Part shown: piece by piece, positions 36,610 to 45,846 of the stretch
Numbering within the stretch: the stretch's first letter is position 1
Layout: each line of letters starts with the position of its first letter
Assembly: GCF_004337695.1 (NCBI RefSeq)
Contig: NZ_SJXJ01000015.1
Span: 1 to 64,000, forward strand
Direction of reading: 5' to 3'
Source of the DNA: Tenacibaculum sp. M341
GTDB lineage: Bacteria > Bacteroidota > Bacteroidia > Flavobacteriales > Flavobacteriaceae
DNA length: 64,000 bases
Made by a program: the position numbers and the translations under genes
Notes under the pieces: generated by a model
What the model saw: the letters and a program-made list of their open reading frames with translations, nothing else
The model's database searches: none
Told to the model about the DNA's origin: nothing

Positions 36610-38055
36610 ATGAAAAATTTAAAATATTTAATTTTAGTTATAGCAGGTTGTCTTTTCTTTTCATGTGATACAGAAGAGTTTTTAAACCCATTACCAGACT
36701 CAGCAATTGTTGTAGAAGCTTTTTTTCAAACAGATGAAGATGTGTTAGCTGGTATTATAGGAATTTACGACGCTATACAAGGTGTCAATGAAAATACAGA
36801 AACAAGTCTTGTAAGATCGAACAGAGGTGTGCAGTTTGAGTATATGCTTACAGAAATGCGTTCAGACAATACAAGATCAGCTACCAACGAAGGATCTAAA
36901 GCAGATTTTCACAGATATATCGTAGATGCAAATAATGTTCAGTCAGAAGATTATTATCAATCTATGTATGAAATTATTTTTAGAGCCAACAATGTTTTAC
37001 AATATGTAAATGTTGCAAATCAATCAAACAGAGCTAAATATTCAGGAGAAGCTAAATTTTTAAGAGCTTATGCTTACTTTAATTTAATACGATTATTTGG
37101 AGATGTACCATTGGTAACTTCAGTAGTTGGTCCGGAAGAAAAAGAAAAACTTTTTACAAGAATAGACAAGGCGACTATTTATGTTCAAATAGCAGAAGAT
37201 TTATTAGAAGCTATTGGTACTTTAGATAACACATATAAAGCAAGAGCATCTAAAGCAGCTGCACAAGCACTTTTAGCCAAAGTATATTTAACACAAGATA
37301 CACCTAATTATGCTGATGCAAGAAGTTTATGTGAAGCAGTAATGAGCAGTGGATTCATGTTGCAGCCAAATTTTAGAGATGTTTTTTACAATGAGTTAAA
37401 TAGCGAAATTATTTTTGCAATTCAATACAATGCAGGAGACGCATTAGAAAGTCAAGGTTTTTCTGCTGAGTTTACTTCATTTATTCGTCAAGGTAGAGAA
37501 GACGGACTAAACATTATTAATGATAATTTAATTACCGATTTTGCTTCAGCAGGAGGTAATAGAACAGCTGAATCTTATGTTACTTTAGGAACATCAAATG
37601 AAGTAATTAAGTTTTTGCCTGAAGGTTCAGACATAACAGTTCCTTCCTATGGAGCAACTCCAAGAGATGCAGGAAATGATTGGATTATTTTACGCTATGC
37701 AGATGTACTTTTAATGCATGTTGAAGCAATTATGGCAGGTGCCTCAGGTACTTCAACAGGTAGTGCAATTGATTCTTATATGGAAGTAAGAGTAAGGGCG
37801 GGTTTCGATCCAATTGCCGATCGCCCAACATCAATATCTAAAGAAGATTTATTAAGAGAGAGAAGGGTTGAATTGGCTTTTGAAAATCATAGATTTTTTG
37901 ATTTATTAAGATTTGGTGTAGCTGATGCAGTATTAGGTGCTCATGCGGCAGATATGGGATATACAGGATATGATTCAAGAGATTTATTATTACCTATTCC
38001 TGCTAGAGAAATTAATTTAAGTGGAGGTATTTTAAATCAAAACCCAGGATATTAA
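36610..38055 (+). CDS. SusD-like surface glycan-binding lipoprotein
   Basis: A 481-residue lipoprotein (lipobox LFFSC, Cys19) with the SusD/RagB fold. Hallmarks are an N-terminal FLNPLPDSAIVVEAFFQT, the tetratricopeptide-like helices around GEAKFLRAYAYFNLIRLFGDVPLV (residues G, E, A, F, R, A, Y conserved) and a C-terminal LRERRVELAFENHRFFDLLRFG. It caps the SusC transporter and binds oligosaccharide at the cell surface. The C-terminal LLLPIPAREINLSGGILNQNPGY ending is typical. Confidence 0.95.
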   Translation: MKNLKYLILVIAGCLFFSCDTEEFLNPLPDSAIVVEAFFQTDEDVLAGIIGIYDAIQGVNENTETSLVRSNRGVQFEYMLTEMRSDNTRSATNEGSKADFHRYIVDANNVQSEDYYQSMYEIIFRANNVLQYVNVANQSNRAKYSGEAKFLRAYAYFNLIRLFGDVPLVTSVVGPEEKEKLFTRIDKATIYVQIAEDLLEAIGTLDNTYKARASKAAAQALLAKVYLTQDTPNYADARSLCEAVMSSGFMLQPNFRDVFYNELNSEIIFAIQYNAGDALESQGFSAEFTSFIRQGREDGLNIINDNLITDFASAGGNRTAESYVTLGTSNEVIKFLPEGSDITVPSYGATPRDAGNDWIILRYADVLLMHVEAIMAGASGTSTGSAIDSYMEVRVRAGFDPIADRPTSISKEDLLRERRVELAFENHRFFDLLRFGVADAVLGAHAADMGYTGYDSRDLLLPIPAREINLSGGILNQNPGY

Positions 38056-38071
38056 ATAAAACTTTATAGAC

Positions 38072-39001
38072 ATGAAAAATACAATTAAAAATTTACGTAA
38101 AGTAGTTGTTCTATCTATATGCATAGCAATATCAATGCTTTTTACTAATTGTGAAGACGATTTTAAATTCGAATTACCAGAAGCTAACTCTATAGAAGAT
38201 ACCGAATTACCAGAGGCTAATTTTTCATACATTCCAAATGCAAGTGATTTTACACAAATAGAGTTTAAAAATCTTTCATTTGAATCTACTACCTATGTAT
38301 GGGATTTTGGTACAGGAGATACTTCTACAGAAAAAGATCCTGTTTATACTTTTACAGGAGGTGAAGGAACTTACACTGTATCATTAACAGCAAGTGATGC
38401 AAATGGTGCTTCAGATGTAGTTACTTACGAAGTAGAAGTAGTAGATGTTTTTGTACCAATTACTCCAGAAATTGTAAACGGTGATTTTGAAGACAATACT
38501 GATGGGTGGAAAATAGCTGCTTTTACAGGCGGAACAACAAATCCTTTTAACTCAAGTAGTGATGGATCTTGGATAAAATATGACGGATCTGATAACGGTG
38601 CCAAAACAAGAGGTGCAAAATGGACTAAATCTACATCGGCTGGCGTGTATCTTAGTTCCAGTACAAGATATGCATATCAGGCAATTACAGTATCGCCTAA
38701 TACAGAATATGTTTTAGAGTTTGAGTATGCAATTAAAGACGATGGAACGATTGCTGACGGAGGAAATAGAATAGTAGGAGAAATTTTAGATGGTCATTTT
38801 ACTGATGGAGTAGATGCTGTTGCTAGTTCTAATGCTGGTCCTTTGGTTAGGCACGTTGGAGATACAGCTCTAGGTAAAACGAGTTTTACAACGGTAGAAG
38901 CTAGATTTACTTCAAATGCTTCAGGTGAAATTTCTATATGGATTTATGGGGTAACTGATGTAGATGCTTATCTAGATAATGTAAAAGTGACACCATTTTA
39001 A
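38072..39001 (+). CDS. PKD-domain surface lipoprotein, putative alginate-binding protein
   Basis: A 309-residue lipoprotein (lipobox LFTNC, Cys27). A PKD domain lies at about 50-128 with TYVWDFGTGDTSTEKDPVYTF as its landmark. A jelly-roll carbohydrate-binding-module-like domain follows (about 135-309; IVNGDFEDNTDGWKIAAF, ending AYLDNVKVTPF). Proteins with this layout directly downstream of SusD serve as surface glycan-binding proteins in alginate loci of flavobacteria. Binding of alginate is inferred from position. It is the last gene before a weak terminator. Confidence 0.88.
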   Translation: MKNTIKNLRKVVVLSICIAISMLFTNCEDDFKFELPEANSIEDTELPEANFSYIPNASDFTQIEFKNLSFESTTYVWDFGTGDTSTEKDPVYTFTGGEGTYTVSLTASDANGASDVVTYEVEVVDVFVPITPEIVNGDFEDNTDGWKIAAFTGGTTNPFNSSSDGSWIKYDGSDNGAKTRGAKWTKSTSAGVYLSSSTRYAYQAITVSPNTEYVLEFEYAIKDDGTIADGGNRIVGEILDGHFTDGVDAVASSNAGPLVRHVGDTALGKTSFTTVEARFTSNASGEISIWIYGVTDVDAYLDNVKVTPF

Positions 39002-39009
39002 TTGAAAGG

Positions 39010-39045
39010 AAAGTATGGAATTTAACTTTTTCATACTTTCTATTT
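39010..39045 (+). terminator. Probable terminator of the SusCD operon
   Basis: AAAGTATG at 39010-39017 pairs with CATACTTT at 39032-39039, 9 bases after the stop codon. The T tract after it is short, so the call is moderate. Confidence 0.55.
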
Positions 39046-39193
39046 ATAAAAACGAAATTAAAGTACAAGAATAGTTTTCTTTTTTAGATGAGTTTAATTT
39101 TTAGTTTTTGATTATTAGTGTTTTACATTGTTTTGTGAATTGTTTTATTGAAAGGGAAACATTTATAAAATATATTAAATATTAGTAACATTT

Positions 39194-39250
39194 TATATTT
39201 GTCAACACAATTAGATTTTATATATTTATCGAAGAAAATCTGGTTAACCA
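39194..39250 (+). promoter_or_regulatory. gntR promoter -7 element and single FadR-type operator
   Basis: TATATTTG at 39194-39201 fits TAnnTTTG. CTGGTTAACCA at 39240-39250 is a perfect TGGTTAACCA palindrome 22 bases before the regulator's start codon. A single copy inside the likely leader, instead of the phased copies overlapping -7 elsewhere in the locus, suggests weaker autoregulation by the GntR protein. Confidence 0.65.
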
Positions 39251-39272
39251 ATTTTTAAATTAAATAAAGACA

Positions 39273-39971
39273 ATGAAGATAGAAGTACTTACTAAAAATG
39301 AAAATCAAGATGTTCAGAATGCGATAATTAAAGGAATTAGAGATTTAATTAATTATAAAAATTTAGAACCTGGTGATAAACTACCATCTGAAAGAATGCT
39401 TTCAGAAAAGTTTGGAGTAAGTAGAAGTAATGTAAGAGAAGCAATTCAGAAATTGGAATTTTATGGAATACTAAAATCTAGACCACAAAGTGGAACTTTT
39501 GTTAATATTGGAGTAATTGCTCTTAATGGAATGATTGAAGATATACTAAGATTAGAAGAACCAGACTTTAAATCTTTAGTAGAAACAAGAATTTTATTAG
39601 AACTTAAAACGGTTAGATTAGCAGCTTTAAGAAGAACAGAAGAAGACTTAGTGCAAATTAAGGAAGCTTTAAATGCATATGAAGCCAAAGTAATAAATGG
39701 AGAAGATGCAGTTCAAGAAGATTTACTTTTTCATTTGGCAATAGCTAAAGCCAGTGGTAATAGTTCTATGAATACATTTATGCTAATTATTACACCTGAA
39801 ATTATTACAAACTTTGAAAAATATCATGTTTGTGATAAAAATTTAGCACAAGAAGGAATTGTTGAACATAAAGAGGTTTACGAAGCCATATTAAAGCAAG
39901 ATCCAAAGTTAGCCAAAGAAAAAATGAAAGCTCATTTTAAAGCATTATACCAATATTGTTACAGCGTTTAA
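39273..39971 (+). CDS. GntR-family (FadR subfamily) alginate regulator
   Basis: A 232-residue regulator with an N-terminal winged helix (about 15-80: PGDKLPSERMLSEKFGVSRSNVREA followed by LEFYGILKSRPQSGTFV) and an all-helical FCD ligand domain (about 95-225). The FCD domain has candidate metal/ligand positions in ETRILLELKTVRLAA, EEDLLFHLAIAKASGN and VEHKEVYEAILKQD. It sits between the uptake operon and the monomer-catabolism operon. GntR repressors of alginate systems are known in Zobellia (AusR). The TGGTnnACCA operators before three transcription units here fit the same mechanism, with a DEH/KDG-type inducer inferred. Confidence 0.9.
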   Translation: MKIEVLTKNENQDVQNAIIKGIRDLINYKNLEPGDKLPSERMLSEKFGVSRSNVREAIQKLEFYGILKSRPQSGTFVNIGVIALNGMIEDILRLEEPDFKSLVETRILLELKTVRLAALRRTEEDLVQIKEALNAYEAKVINGEDAVQEDLLFHLAIAKASGNSSMNTFMLIITPEIITNFEKYHVCDKNLAQEGIVEHKEVYEAILKQDPKLAKEKMKAHFKALYQYCYSV

Positions 39972-40163
39972 AAATTAGAAGATAAGAGGAACTAGATACT
40001 TTTCTTAATACATAAAAAACAAATTTTTTAATCTAAAAAAAATAAATTAACTAAGTAAATTTTTACTTAACAGGAATCGTATTGACTTTATTTAAAGTAA
40101 AATGCGTGTGAATGAAAACATTTGCACAGGGATTCTAATGCCTAAAATAAACTAAATTTTAAA

Positions 40164-41438
40164 ATGAAAATTAAAGGACTCAGATGGTGGATTATTCTAC
40201 TAATATTTATTGCCACTGTTATAAATTATATTGATAGGACTGCTTTTGCACTTTTATGGCCAAAAATGGGGAAAGACTTAGGTATGGATAAAGCAGACTA
40301 TGCCAATATGTTAAATGTTTTTATGGTGACTTATGCAATAGGAAAATTTGCATCTGGAAAATTATACGATAAAATAGGTACACGTTTAGGATTTACAGTA
40401 TCTATTATAGTATGGTCTTTTGCTTCTGCATTCCATGCATTTGCAAGAGGTGTTTTGTCGCTATCAATTTTTAGAGGTCTTTTAGGTCTTGGTGAAGCAG
40501 GTAACTGGCCAGGTGCTGTAAAAAGTAATGGAGAGTGGTTTCCTGTTAAAGAAAGAGCAATTGCTCAAGGAATTTTTAATGCAGGAGCCTCTATTGGTAA
40601 TGTAATAGCACCATTTGTAATAGTGTTTTTGTATTCAAGATTCGGATGGAAAACAACCTACATCATTTTAGGTAGTATTGGAGTCTTATGGGTAATTCCG
40701 TGGTTATTCTTAAATAAATCTACCCCAGAAAAACATCCTTGGGTAACACAAGAAGAACGTGATTTAATTATGTCTGATAGAATTGATAAAGAAGAACCTT
40801 CATCCAAAGGAGAAAGTTTACCCGTATCAAAAATATTGAGTTATAAACAACCTTGGGGAATCTTGTTATGTCGATTTTTTATAGAACCTATTTGGTGGTT
40901 TTTTGCAGGATGGATGCCAATTTACTTGAATGGTAAATTCGGATTAAGTATTGAACAAATAGCAGAAACTATGTGGATTTCTTACTTAATGGCTGCTGCT
41001 GGTAGTATTTTAGGAGGAATGTTTACAGGACAATTGATGAAAAAACGTTCTGTTGATTTTTCAAGAAAAGCTACCATTACTCTTGGAGGTATTATGATTT
41101 TAGTAGCATTTGTTTGCATCATAACTTTAGTACAAGAAGGAGACTTTATGAAGTTTATCTACTTTGCAGGATTGGCTTTGTTCGGTTTTCAGTTTGCCAT
41201 AGGAAATATTCAAACGCTTTCAAGTGATTTATTTAGAGGTCCATCTGTAGGAACGTTAGCTGGTTTAGCAGGAACCGTAGCAGCGGTTTCTCCAATAATA
41301 ATGAATTGGTTTGTAGGACAAATTACCACAGCTTCTTACACACCAGCATTTGTTGCAATATGCGTTTCTGTAGCCTTAGGAGTATTCTCAATTTTCTTCT
41401 TTATCAAAAAAATTGAACCAGTAATAAGTAAAAACTAG
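40164..41438 (+). CDS. MFS transporter, ExuT/hexuronate family, likely DEH importer
   Basis: A 424-residue protein with twelve predicted helices. The N-terminal INYIDRTAFALLWP and GRLLGLGEAGNWPGAVKSNGEWFP-like stretch (here FRGLLGLGEAGNWPGAVK) are hallmarks of the anion:cation symporter (hexuronate/ExuT) subfamily. It would carry unsaturated uronate monomer across the inner membrane. It heads the catabolic operon, with the reductase gene starting 27 bases later. No FadR-type palindrome is seen in its 190-base upstream gap. Confidence 0.9.
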   Translation: MKIKGLRWWIILLIFIATVINYIDRTAFALLWPKMGKDLGMDKADYANMLNVFMVTYAIGKFASGKLYDKIGTRLGFTVSIIVWSFASAFHAFARGVLSLSIFRGLLGLGEAGNWPGAVKSNGEWFPVKERAIAQGIFNAGASIGNVIAPFVIVFLYSRFGWKTTYIILGSIGVLWVIPWLFLNKSTPEKHPWVTQEERDLIMSDRIDKEEPSSKGESLPVSKILSYKQPWGILLCRFFIEPIWWFFAGWMPIYLNGKFGLSIEQIAETMWISYLMAAAGSILGGMFTGQLMKKRSVDFSRKATITLGGIMILVAFVCIITLVQEGDFMKFIYFAGLALFGFQFAIGNIQTLSSDLFRGPSVGTLAGLAGTVAAVSPIIMNWFVGQITTASYTPAFVAICVSVALGVFSIFFFIKKIEPVISKN

Positions 41439-41465
41439 AAAAACAAATAATTAAAAATATCAAAA

Positions 41466-42230
41466 ATGAGTAAAATAGTAGATAAGATAGCAGTAATTAC
41501 CGGAGCCACAGGTGGTATTGGTTATGAAGTAGCGAAAAGATTAGGGAGAGATGGATATACTGTAGTTTTAAATGGTATTGAACATGAAATAGGAGCTGAA
41601 AGAGTAAAAGAATTAACAGCTGAAGGAATTTCAGCAGAATATTATGGATTTGATGTTACGAAAGAAGATGAAGTAACTAAAAATATTAACGCTATTGGCG
41701 AAAAGTATGGTAAAATTGATGTACTGGTAAACAATGCAGGAGGTTTAGGAGGAAGATCTAGATTTGAGGAAATGACGACTGAGTTTTACAGGTTTGTGAT
41801 GGCTCTTAATTTAGATTCTGTATTTTTTGCTTCAAGAGCAGCAATTCCTTTCTTAAAAAAAGGAGAGAATTCAACAATTATTAATTATACTTCAAATGCC
41901 GGATGGAATGCTGGCGGACCAGGAGCAGGAATCTATGGAACTTCTAAAGCTGGAGTTCACGCGATCACAAGAGCTTTAGCTAAAGATTTAGCTGAGTATA
42001 ATATTAGAGTAAATGCAGTATCTCCAGGTACTATTGATACTCCATTCCATACTCAAATTAAATCAACAAAACCAGAAGTATTTGCATCTTGGAAAAACAA
42101 TATTATGTTAGGAAGATTAGGGCAGCCAGAAGAGGTAGCTTCTGTTGTTTCTTTCTTAGCTAGCAATGATGCTGCTTTTATTACAGCAGAAACCATTCAA
42201 ATTGGTGGAGGGCAAGCTTTAGGTATTTAA
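41466..42230 (+). CDS. SDR-family DEH reductase
   Basis: A 254-residue short-chain dehydrogenase with the cofactor motif TGATGGIG (about residues 12-19), an NNAGG strand (about 90) and the catalytic Y157-x-x-x-K161. The expected reaction is NAD(P)H reduction of 4-deoxy-L-erythro-5-hexoseulose uronate (DEH) to 2-keto-3-deoxygluconate, the step between alginate monomers and KDG. Position between the uronate importer and KDG kinase supports that role strongly. NADH versus NADPH preference cannot be decided by reading. Confidence 0.9.
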   Translation: MSKIVDKIAVITGATGGIGYEVAKRLGRDGYTVVLNGIEHEIGAERVKELTAEGISAEYYGFDVTKEDEVTKNINAIGEKYGKIDVLVNNAGGLGGRSRFEEMTTEFYRFVMALNLDSVFFASRAAIPFLKKGENSTIINYTSNAGWNAGGPGAGIYGTSKAGVHAITRALAKDLAEYNIRVNAVSPGTIDTPFHTQIKSTKPEVFASWKNNIMLGRLGQPEEVASVVSFLASNDAAFITAETIQIGGGQALGI

Positions 42231-42253
42231 TATGCTGATTCAAACAAAAACAG

Positions 42254-43276
42254 ATGAATAAAATAGTAACATTTGGAGAAATAATGTTACGCCTATCAAC
42301 AGAGCGTCATTTACGTTTTATACAGGCAAAAACTTTCGCTGCTTCCTATGGAGGCGGCGAATTTAATGTAGCTGTTTCTTTAGCAAACTATGGTTTTGAA
42401 ACCGATTTTATTACCAAAGTACCGAATAATGATATTGGTGCTTGTGCTGTAAAAGAAATGCGAAAGCTAAAAGTTGGTTTAGATAATGTGGTGTATGGAG
42501 GTGATAGGTTAGGAATTTATTTTTTAGAAACAGGAGCTGGTACTAGAGGCAGTAAAGTAGTATATGATAGAGCTAATAGTTCTTTAGCAAATTTAGAGGA
42601 AGGTGAATTTAACTGGGAAGAAATATTAAAAGAAGCAACTTGGTTTCATTGGAGTGGAATAACACCAGCAATTTCTGAAAATGCAGCTAAAGAATGTTTA
42701 AAAGCAGTAAAAGCCGCCTTTAAACTGGGATTAAAAATATCATGTGATTTAAATTACAGATCTAAATTATGGAAGTATGGCAAAGAGCCTAATGAGATTA
42801 TGCCTGAGCTTTTATCGTACAGCCATGTGATTTTAGGTGATATAGATACAGCGTATTTTATGCTTGGAAAAAATAAAACCCAACCAAATTATCAAGATCA
42901 AAAATCTCTTCCAGCTTTATATGAAGCCCTTTTTCAATATTGTCCAAATTTAGAAGTGGTAGCTACTACATTGAGGTATTCTGTAAGTGCTTCGCATCAA
43001 AGAATTGGAGGTGTACTGTTTGATGGTAAAACAATTTATAATGCAGCAATAAAAGAAGTAACACCTGTAGTTGATAGAGTAGGGAGTGGCGATGCTTTTA
43101 TGGGAGGTTTAATTTATGGACTATTAACGTATACAAAAGATTTACAAAAAGCCTTAGATTTTGCAGTAGCAGCTTGTTGTTTAAAGCATACCATTTCTGG
43201 AGATTATAATTTGTTAACCATAGATGAGGTTGAAAAAATGATGCAAGGAGAAGCAATAGGAAAAGTAGAAAGATAA
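42254..43276 (+). CDS. kdgK: 2-keto-3-deoxygluconate kinase, PfkB family
   Basis: A 340-residue ribokinase-like sugar kinase. The N-terminal TFGEIMLRLST and YGGGEFNVAVSLANYG substrate lid region are typical of KDG kinases. The C-terminal RVGSGDAFMGGLIYG contains the anion hole and the catalytic base D280. It phosphorylates KDG to KDPG, the substrate of the next gene's product. It begins 23 bases after the reductase gene and is followed by the aldolase after 9 bases. Confidence 0.95.
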   Translation: MNKIVTFGEIMLRLSTERHLRFIQAKTFAASYGGGEFNVAVSLANYGFETDFITKVPNNDIGACAVKEMRKLKVGLDNVVYGGDRLGIYFLETGAGTRGSKVVYDRANSSLANLEEGEFNWEEILKEATWFHWSGITPAISENAAKECLKAVKAAFKLGLKISCDLNYRSKLWKYGKEPNEIMPELLSYSHVILGDIDTAYFMLGKNKTQPNYQDQKSLPALYEALFQYCPNLEVVATTLRYSVSASHQRIGGVLFDGKTIYNAAIKEVTPVVDRVGSGDAFMGGLIYGLLTYTKDLQKALDFAVAACCLKHTISGDYNLLTIDEVEKMMQGEAIGKVER

Positions 43277-43285
43277 TAAAGTATT

Positions 43286-43954
43286 ATGAGTCAGTTTTCA
43301 AGATTAGAAGTAGTACAAACAATGCAAAATACTGGAATAGTTCCATTATTTTATCATAAAGATATTGAGGTAAGTAAAAAAGTAGTTACAGCTTGTTATA
43401 ATGGAGGTGCAAGATTACTTGAATTTACAGCAAGAGGTGATTTTTCTCATGAAGTTTTTGGTGAATTAGTAAAGTATGCTATTAGAGAATTACCAGGAAT
43501 GATTATGGGAGTAGGTTCTATTACAGATGCAGCAGCGGCTTCTCAGTTTTTAAATTTAGGAGCTAATTTTATAGTAACTCCAGTATTAAGAGAAGATATA
43601 GCCATTGTTTGTAATAGAAGGAAAATTTTATGGTCGCCAGGTTGCGGCTCTTTAACAGAAATAGCTAAAGCCGAAGAGTTAGGATGTGAAATTGTCAAAT
43701 TGTTTCCTGGTGGTATTTACGGACCAGAGTTTGTAAAAGCGATCAAAGGTCCTCAACCATGGACAAGTATTATGCCTACAGGAGGTGTTGCTCCAACAAA
43801 AGAAAGTATAGAGGCATGGTTTAAAGCAGGAGTTACTTGTGTTGGTTTAGGATCTAAATTAATGATTAAAGATGCCAATGGTAATTTCGATTATAAGAAA
43901 ATAGAAGAGGCAACAAAAAATACTTTAAATTTTATAAAAGAGTTTAAATCGTAG
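43286..43954 (+). CDS. eda: KDPG aldolase (bifunctional KDPG/KHG aldolase)
   Basis: A 222-residue class I aldolase that splits KDPG into pyruvate and glyceraldehyde-3-phosphate, closing the alginate pathway. Catalytic residues by family analogy are E46 in RLLEFTARG, R50, and the Schiff-base lysine K138 in EIVKLFPGG. The phosphate-binding MPTGGVAP follows near residue 170. It belongs to the operon of the transporter, reductase and kinase genes. Confidence 0.95.
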   Translation: MSQFSRLEVVQTMQNTGIVPLFYHKDIEVSKKVVTACYNGGARLLEFTARGDFSHEVFGELVKYAIRELPGMIMGVGSITDAAAASQFLNLGANFIVTPVLREDIAIVCNRRKILWSPGCGSLTEIAKAEELGCEIVKLFPGGIYGPEFVKAIKGPQPWTSIMPTGGVAPTKESIEAWFKAGVTCVGLGSKLMIKDANGNFDYKKIEEATKNTLNFIKEFKS

Positions 43955-43958
43955 CATT

Positions 43959-44501
43959 TTGAAAACTTCAATAACATTAAAACAACTATCAAATTTATCG
44001 GGTTTTTCTGTTTCTACTGTATCAAAAGCTTTAAATAATAAGTATGATATAAGTCCGAAAACAAGAAAATTAATTAAGGTATTAGCTGAAGAAAACAACT
44101 ATATACCGAATAATCATGCGGTTTCTTTAAGAAAAAAGAGAACGAATAATATAGCAATAATATTACCTCGAATTAATGATGAGTTTTATAGTTGTTTTTT
44201 GTTTCATATTGAAAAAGTAGCTTACAAATTAGGATATAGAATAACATTGTTTCAATCTTTTGAAAAGTACGATAAAGTAAAAGATTGTATTTTTAAAATA
44301 AATAATGGTAGTGTAGATGGTATTGTTTTGTTATCTCAAAAAAGAATGATTTATAATACCACAAGTACTATAGATAATTTTCCAATAGAAAGAATAAAAA
44401 TATCTAAAGATAAAACACAGAAAGAACTTAAAGAAGATTGTATTTCAAGTTTTAAAAAGTTGATAAAACTTTTAAAGCAAGAGGAAAAAGAAGTTTATTA
44501 A
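43959..44501 (+). CDS. Short LacI-family regulator (HTH plus partial effector domain)
   Basis: A 180-residue protein with a LacI-type helix-turn-helix at the N-terminus (LKQLSNLSGFSVSTVSKALNNKYDISPKT). The start is TTG at 43959, 5 bases after the aldolase stop; this fits the usual LacI N-terminus and no better ATG exists. Only the first subdomain of the periplasmic-binding-like effector fold is present (about 65-150; NNIAIILPRINDEFY). Typical members have 330-350 residues, so this is about half length. It ends with a Lys-rich tail, not a frameshifted continuation that I can see. It may be a functional short form or a decaying gene. Confidence 0.75.
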   Translation: MKTSITLKQLSNLSGFSVSTVSKALNNKYDISPKTRKLIKVLAEENNYIPNNHAVSLRKKRTNNIAIILPRINDEFYSCFLFHIEKVAYKLGYRITLFQSFEKYDKVKDCIFKINNGSVDGIVLLSQKRMIYNTTSTIDNFPIERIKISKDKTQKELKEDCISSFKKLIKLLKQEEKEVY

Positions 44502-44507
44502 TTATTT

Positions 44508-45365
44508 ATGATTAAAAAAGCAATCTTATTTATGATCATTAGTGCTTTTTCTTTCACACTCTTAAATGTGTTTGTAAAGAGCCTTCAGCATTTTAGTGTG
44601 TACCAAATAGTGTTTTTTAGATCTTTAGGAACATTAATTTTTACCATTCCATTAATTTTAAAACAAAAAGTTTCAATCTTAGGAAACCATAAAAAGTTAT
44701 TATTACTGAGAGGTGGAATAGGGGTAATTTCATTAACAAGTTTCTTTCAATCATTAAACTATTTAGATGTTGGTACAGCAGTTTCAATACGCTATACTTC
44801 GCCAATTTTTGCGGCTATTTTTGCTTTAGTTTTTTTAAAAGAAAAAATAAAATCGATACAATGGTTGTTGTTTTTCTTAGCGTTAATAGGAGTATTAATA
44901 TTAAAAGGTTTTAGTGGTAACGTTAGTTATTTAGGACTTTTTTTTGTTTGTATATCCGCTATTTCACTGGGACTAATATTTGTAATTATTAGAAAAATAG
45001 GAACTACAGAAAATCCATTAGTTATTATCAATTACTTTATGATAATGACTTTTGTTTTTGGAGGTATTATGTCTATCAATCACTGGAAAAATCCTAGTGT
45101 AACTGAGTTGTTAGTTTTATTAAGTTTAGGAATCTTCGGATATGTAGGTCAATTGTATATGACCAAAGCATTTCAAAGTCAAGAAACAAGTATAATTGCT
45201 CCATTAAAATATTTAGAGGTTGTGTTTACGATATTAATTGGAGTTTTTTGGTTTAAAGAAGTGTTTAATTTGTATACATTACTGGGAGTTTCCTTAATTT
45301 TAGTAGGGTTAATTTATAATATTTACTTAAAAAAGGAAGTAAAAGAGAAGAATACTCTTAAATAA
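44508..45365 (+). CDS. EamA/DMT-family membrane transporter
   Basis: A 285-residue protein with about ten helices in two EamA repeats (about 5-135 and 145-280). Landmarks are FFRSLGTLIFTIPLIL, SIRYTSPIFAAIFALVFLKEKI and LKYLEVVFTILIGVFWFKE. The drug/metabolite transporter superfamily mostly exports small metabolites. It follows the short LacI gene by 6 bases and probably ends the alginate catabolic operon. Its substrate is not evident. Confidence 0.88.
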   Translation: MIKKAILFMIISAFSFTLLNVFVKSLQHFSVYQIVFFRSLGTLIFTIPLILKQKVSILGNHKKLLLLRGGIGVISLTSFFQSLNYLDVGTAVSIRYTSPIFAAIFALVFLKEKIKSIQWLLFFLALIGVLILKGFSGNVSYLGLFFVCISAISLGLIFVIIRKIGTTENPLVIINYFMIMTFVFGGIMSINHWKNPSVTELLVLLSLGIFGYVGQLYMTKAFQSQETSIIAPLKYLEVVFTILIGVFWFKEVFNLYTLLGVSLILVGLIYNIYLKKEVKEKNTLK

Positions 45366-45470
45366 AAGTTAATTACCCAAATAAAGCGTAACAATAAAGT
45401 AAATATCAAGTCTAATAAGTAGTTACTTACTTCAAAGTTAGTGATTAGTTAGTTTTTGATAGTTGATTAA

Positions 45471-45501
45471 AAGCCCGAAGCAAAACTTCGGGCTTTTTTT
45501 C
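45471..45501 (+). terminator. Terminator of the alginate catabolic operon
   Basis: AAGCCCGAAG at 45471-45480 pairs with CTTCGGGCTT at 45486-45495 around a CAAAA loop, followed by a T run. It is one of the cleanest terminators in the window and separates the alginate locus from the accessory stretch. Confidence 0.92.
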
Positions 45502-45544
45502 GTTTTTATAGAATAATTATGTTTTATCAGTTATTGTAATTTTA

Positions 45545-45814
45545 TTAGGCAATATCAATGATAAAACCTTTTCGTGTTAATTTATAGGTTTCTCCAATTT
45601 TAATTAAACTTTCATTTTTAATAAGTTCATTCAATTGAGTTTCTGATATATTTTTAGTGTTTATAATTCCAGTTTCATTAAAATCAGCTCTTAGTTTTAT
45701 CAATGATTTTATATTATTATCATTGAAATTAGCATTTCCACAAACAAAGATTCTTTTATTGTTGTTTATAACGTACTCCAGTTTATTCAGAAACCTTATT
45801 AAATTTGAAATCAT
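45545..45814 (-). CDS. Small hypothetical protein
   Basis: About 89 residues from the ATG at 45814. The frame opens at 45880, but the longer version overlaps the upstream gene by 34 bases and starts with a basic stretch, so the inner start (MISNLIRFLNKLEYV) is preferred. The C-terminal part (LRADFNETGIINTKN through YKLTRKGFIIDIA) resembles a small winged-helix-like or adaptor fold but matches no family I recognise. It is the last gene of a - strand accessory cluster. Confidence 0.5.
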   Translation of the reverse strand: MISNLIRFLNKLEYVINNNKRIFVCGNANFNDNNIKSLIKLRADFNETGIINTKNISETQLNELIKNESLIKIGETYKLTRKGFIIDIA

Positions 45815-45846
45815 ATTGTGTAGTTTAGAACTCTTGTAGTATAGTT

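Noticed and set aside
40060-40080. AAGTAAA-TT-TTTACTT palindrome as another operator of the alginate regulator
   Set aside because: It does not contain TGGTnnACCA and may be a chance palindrome in AT-rich DNA or a site for another regulator.
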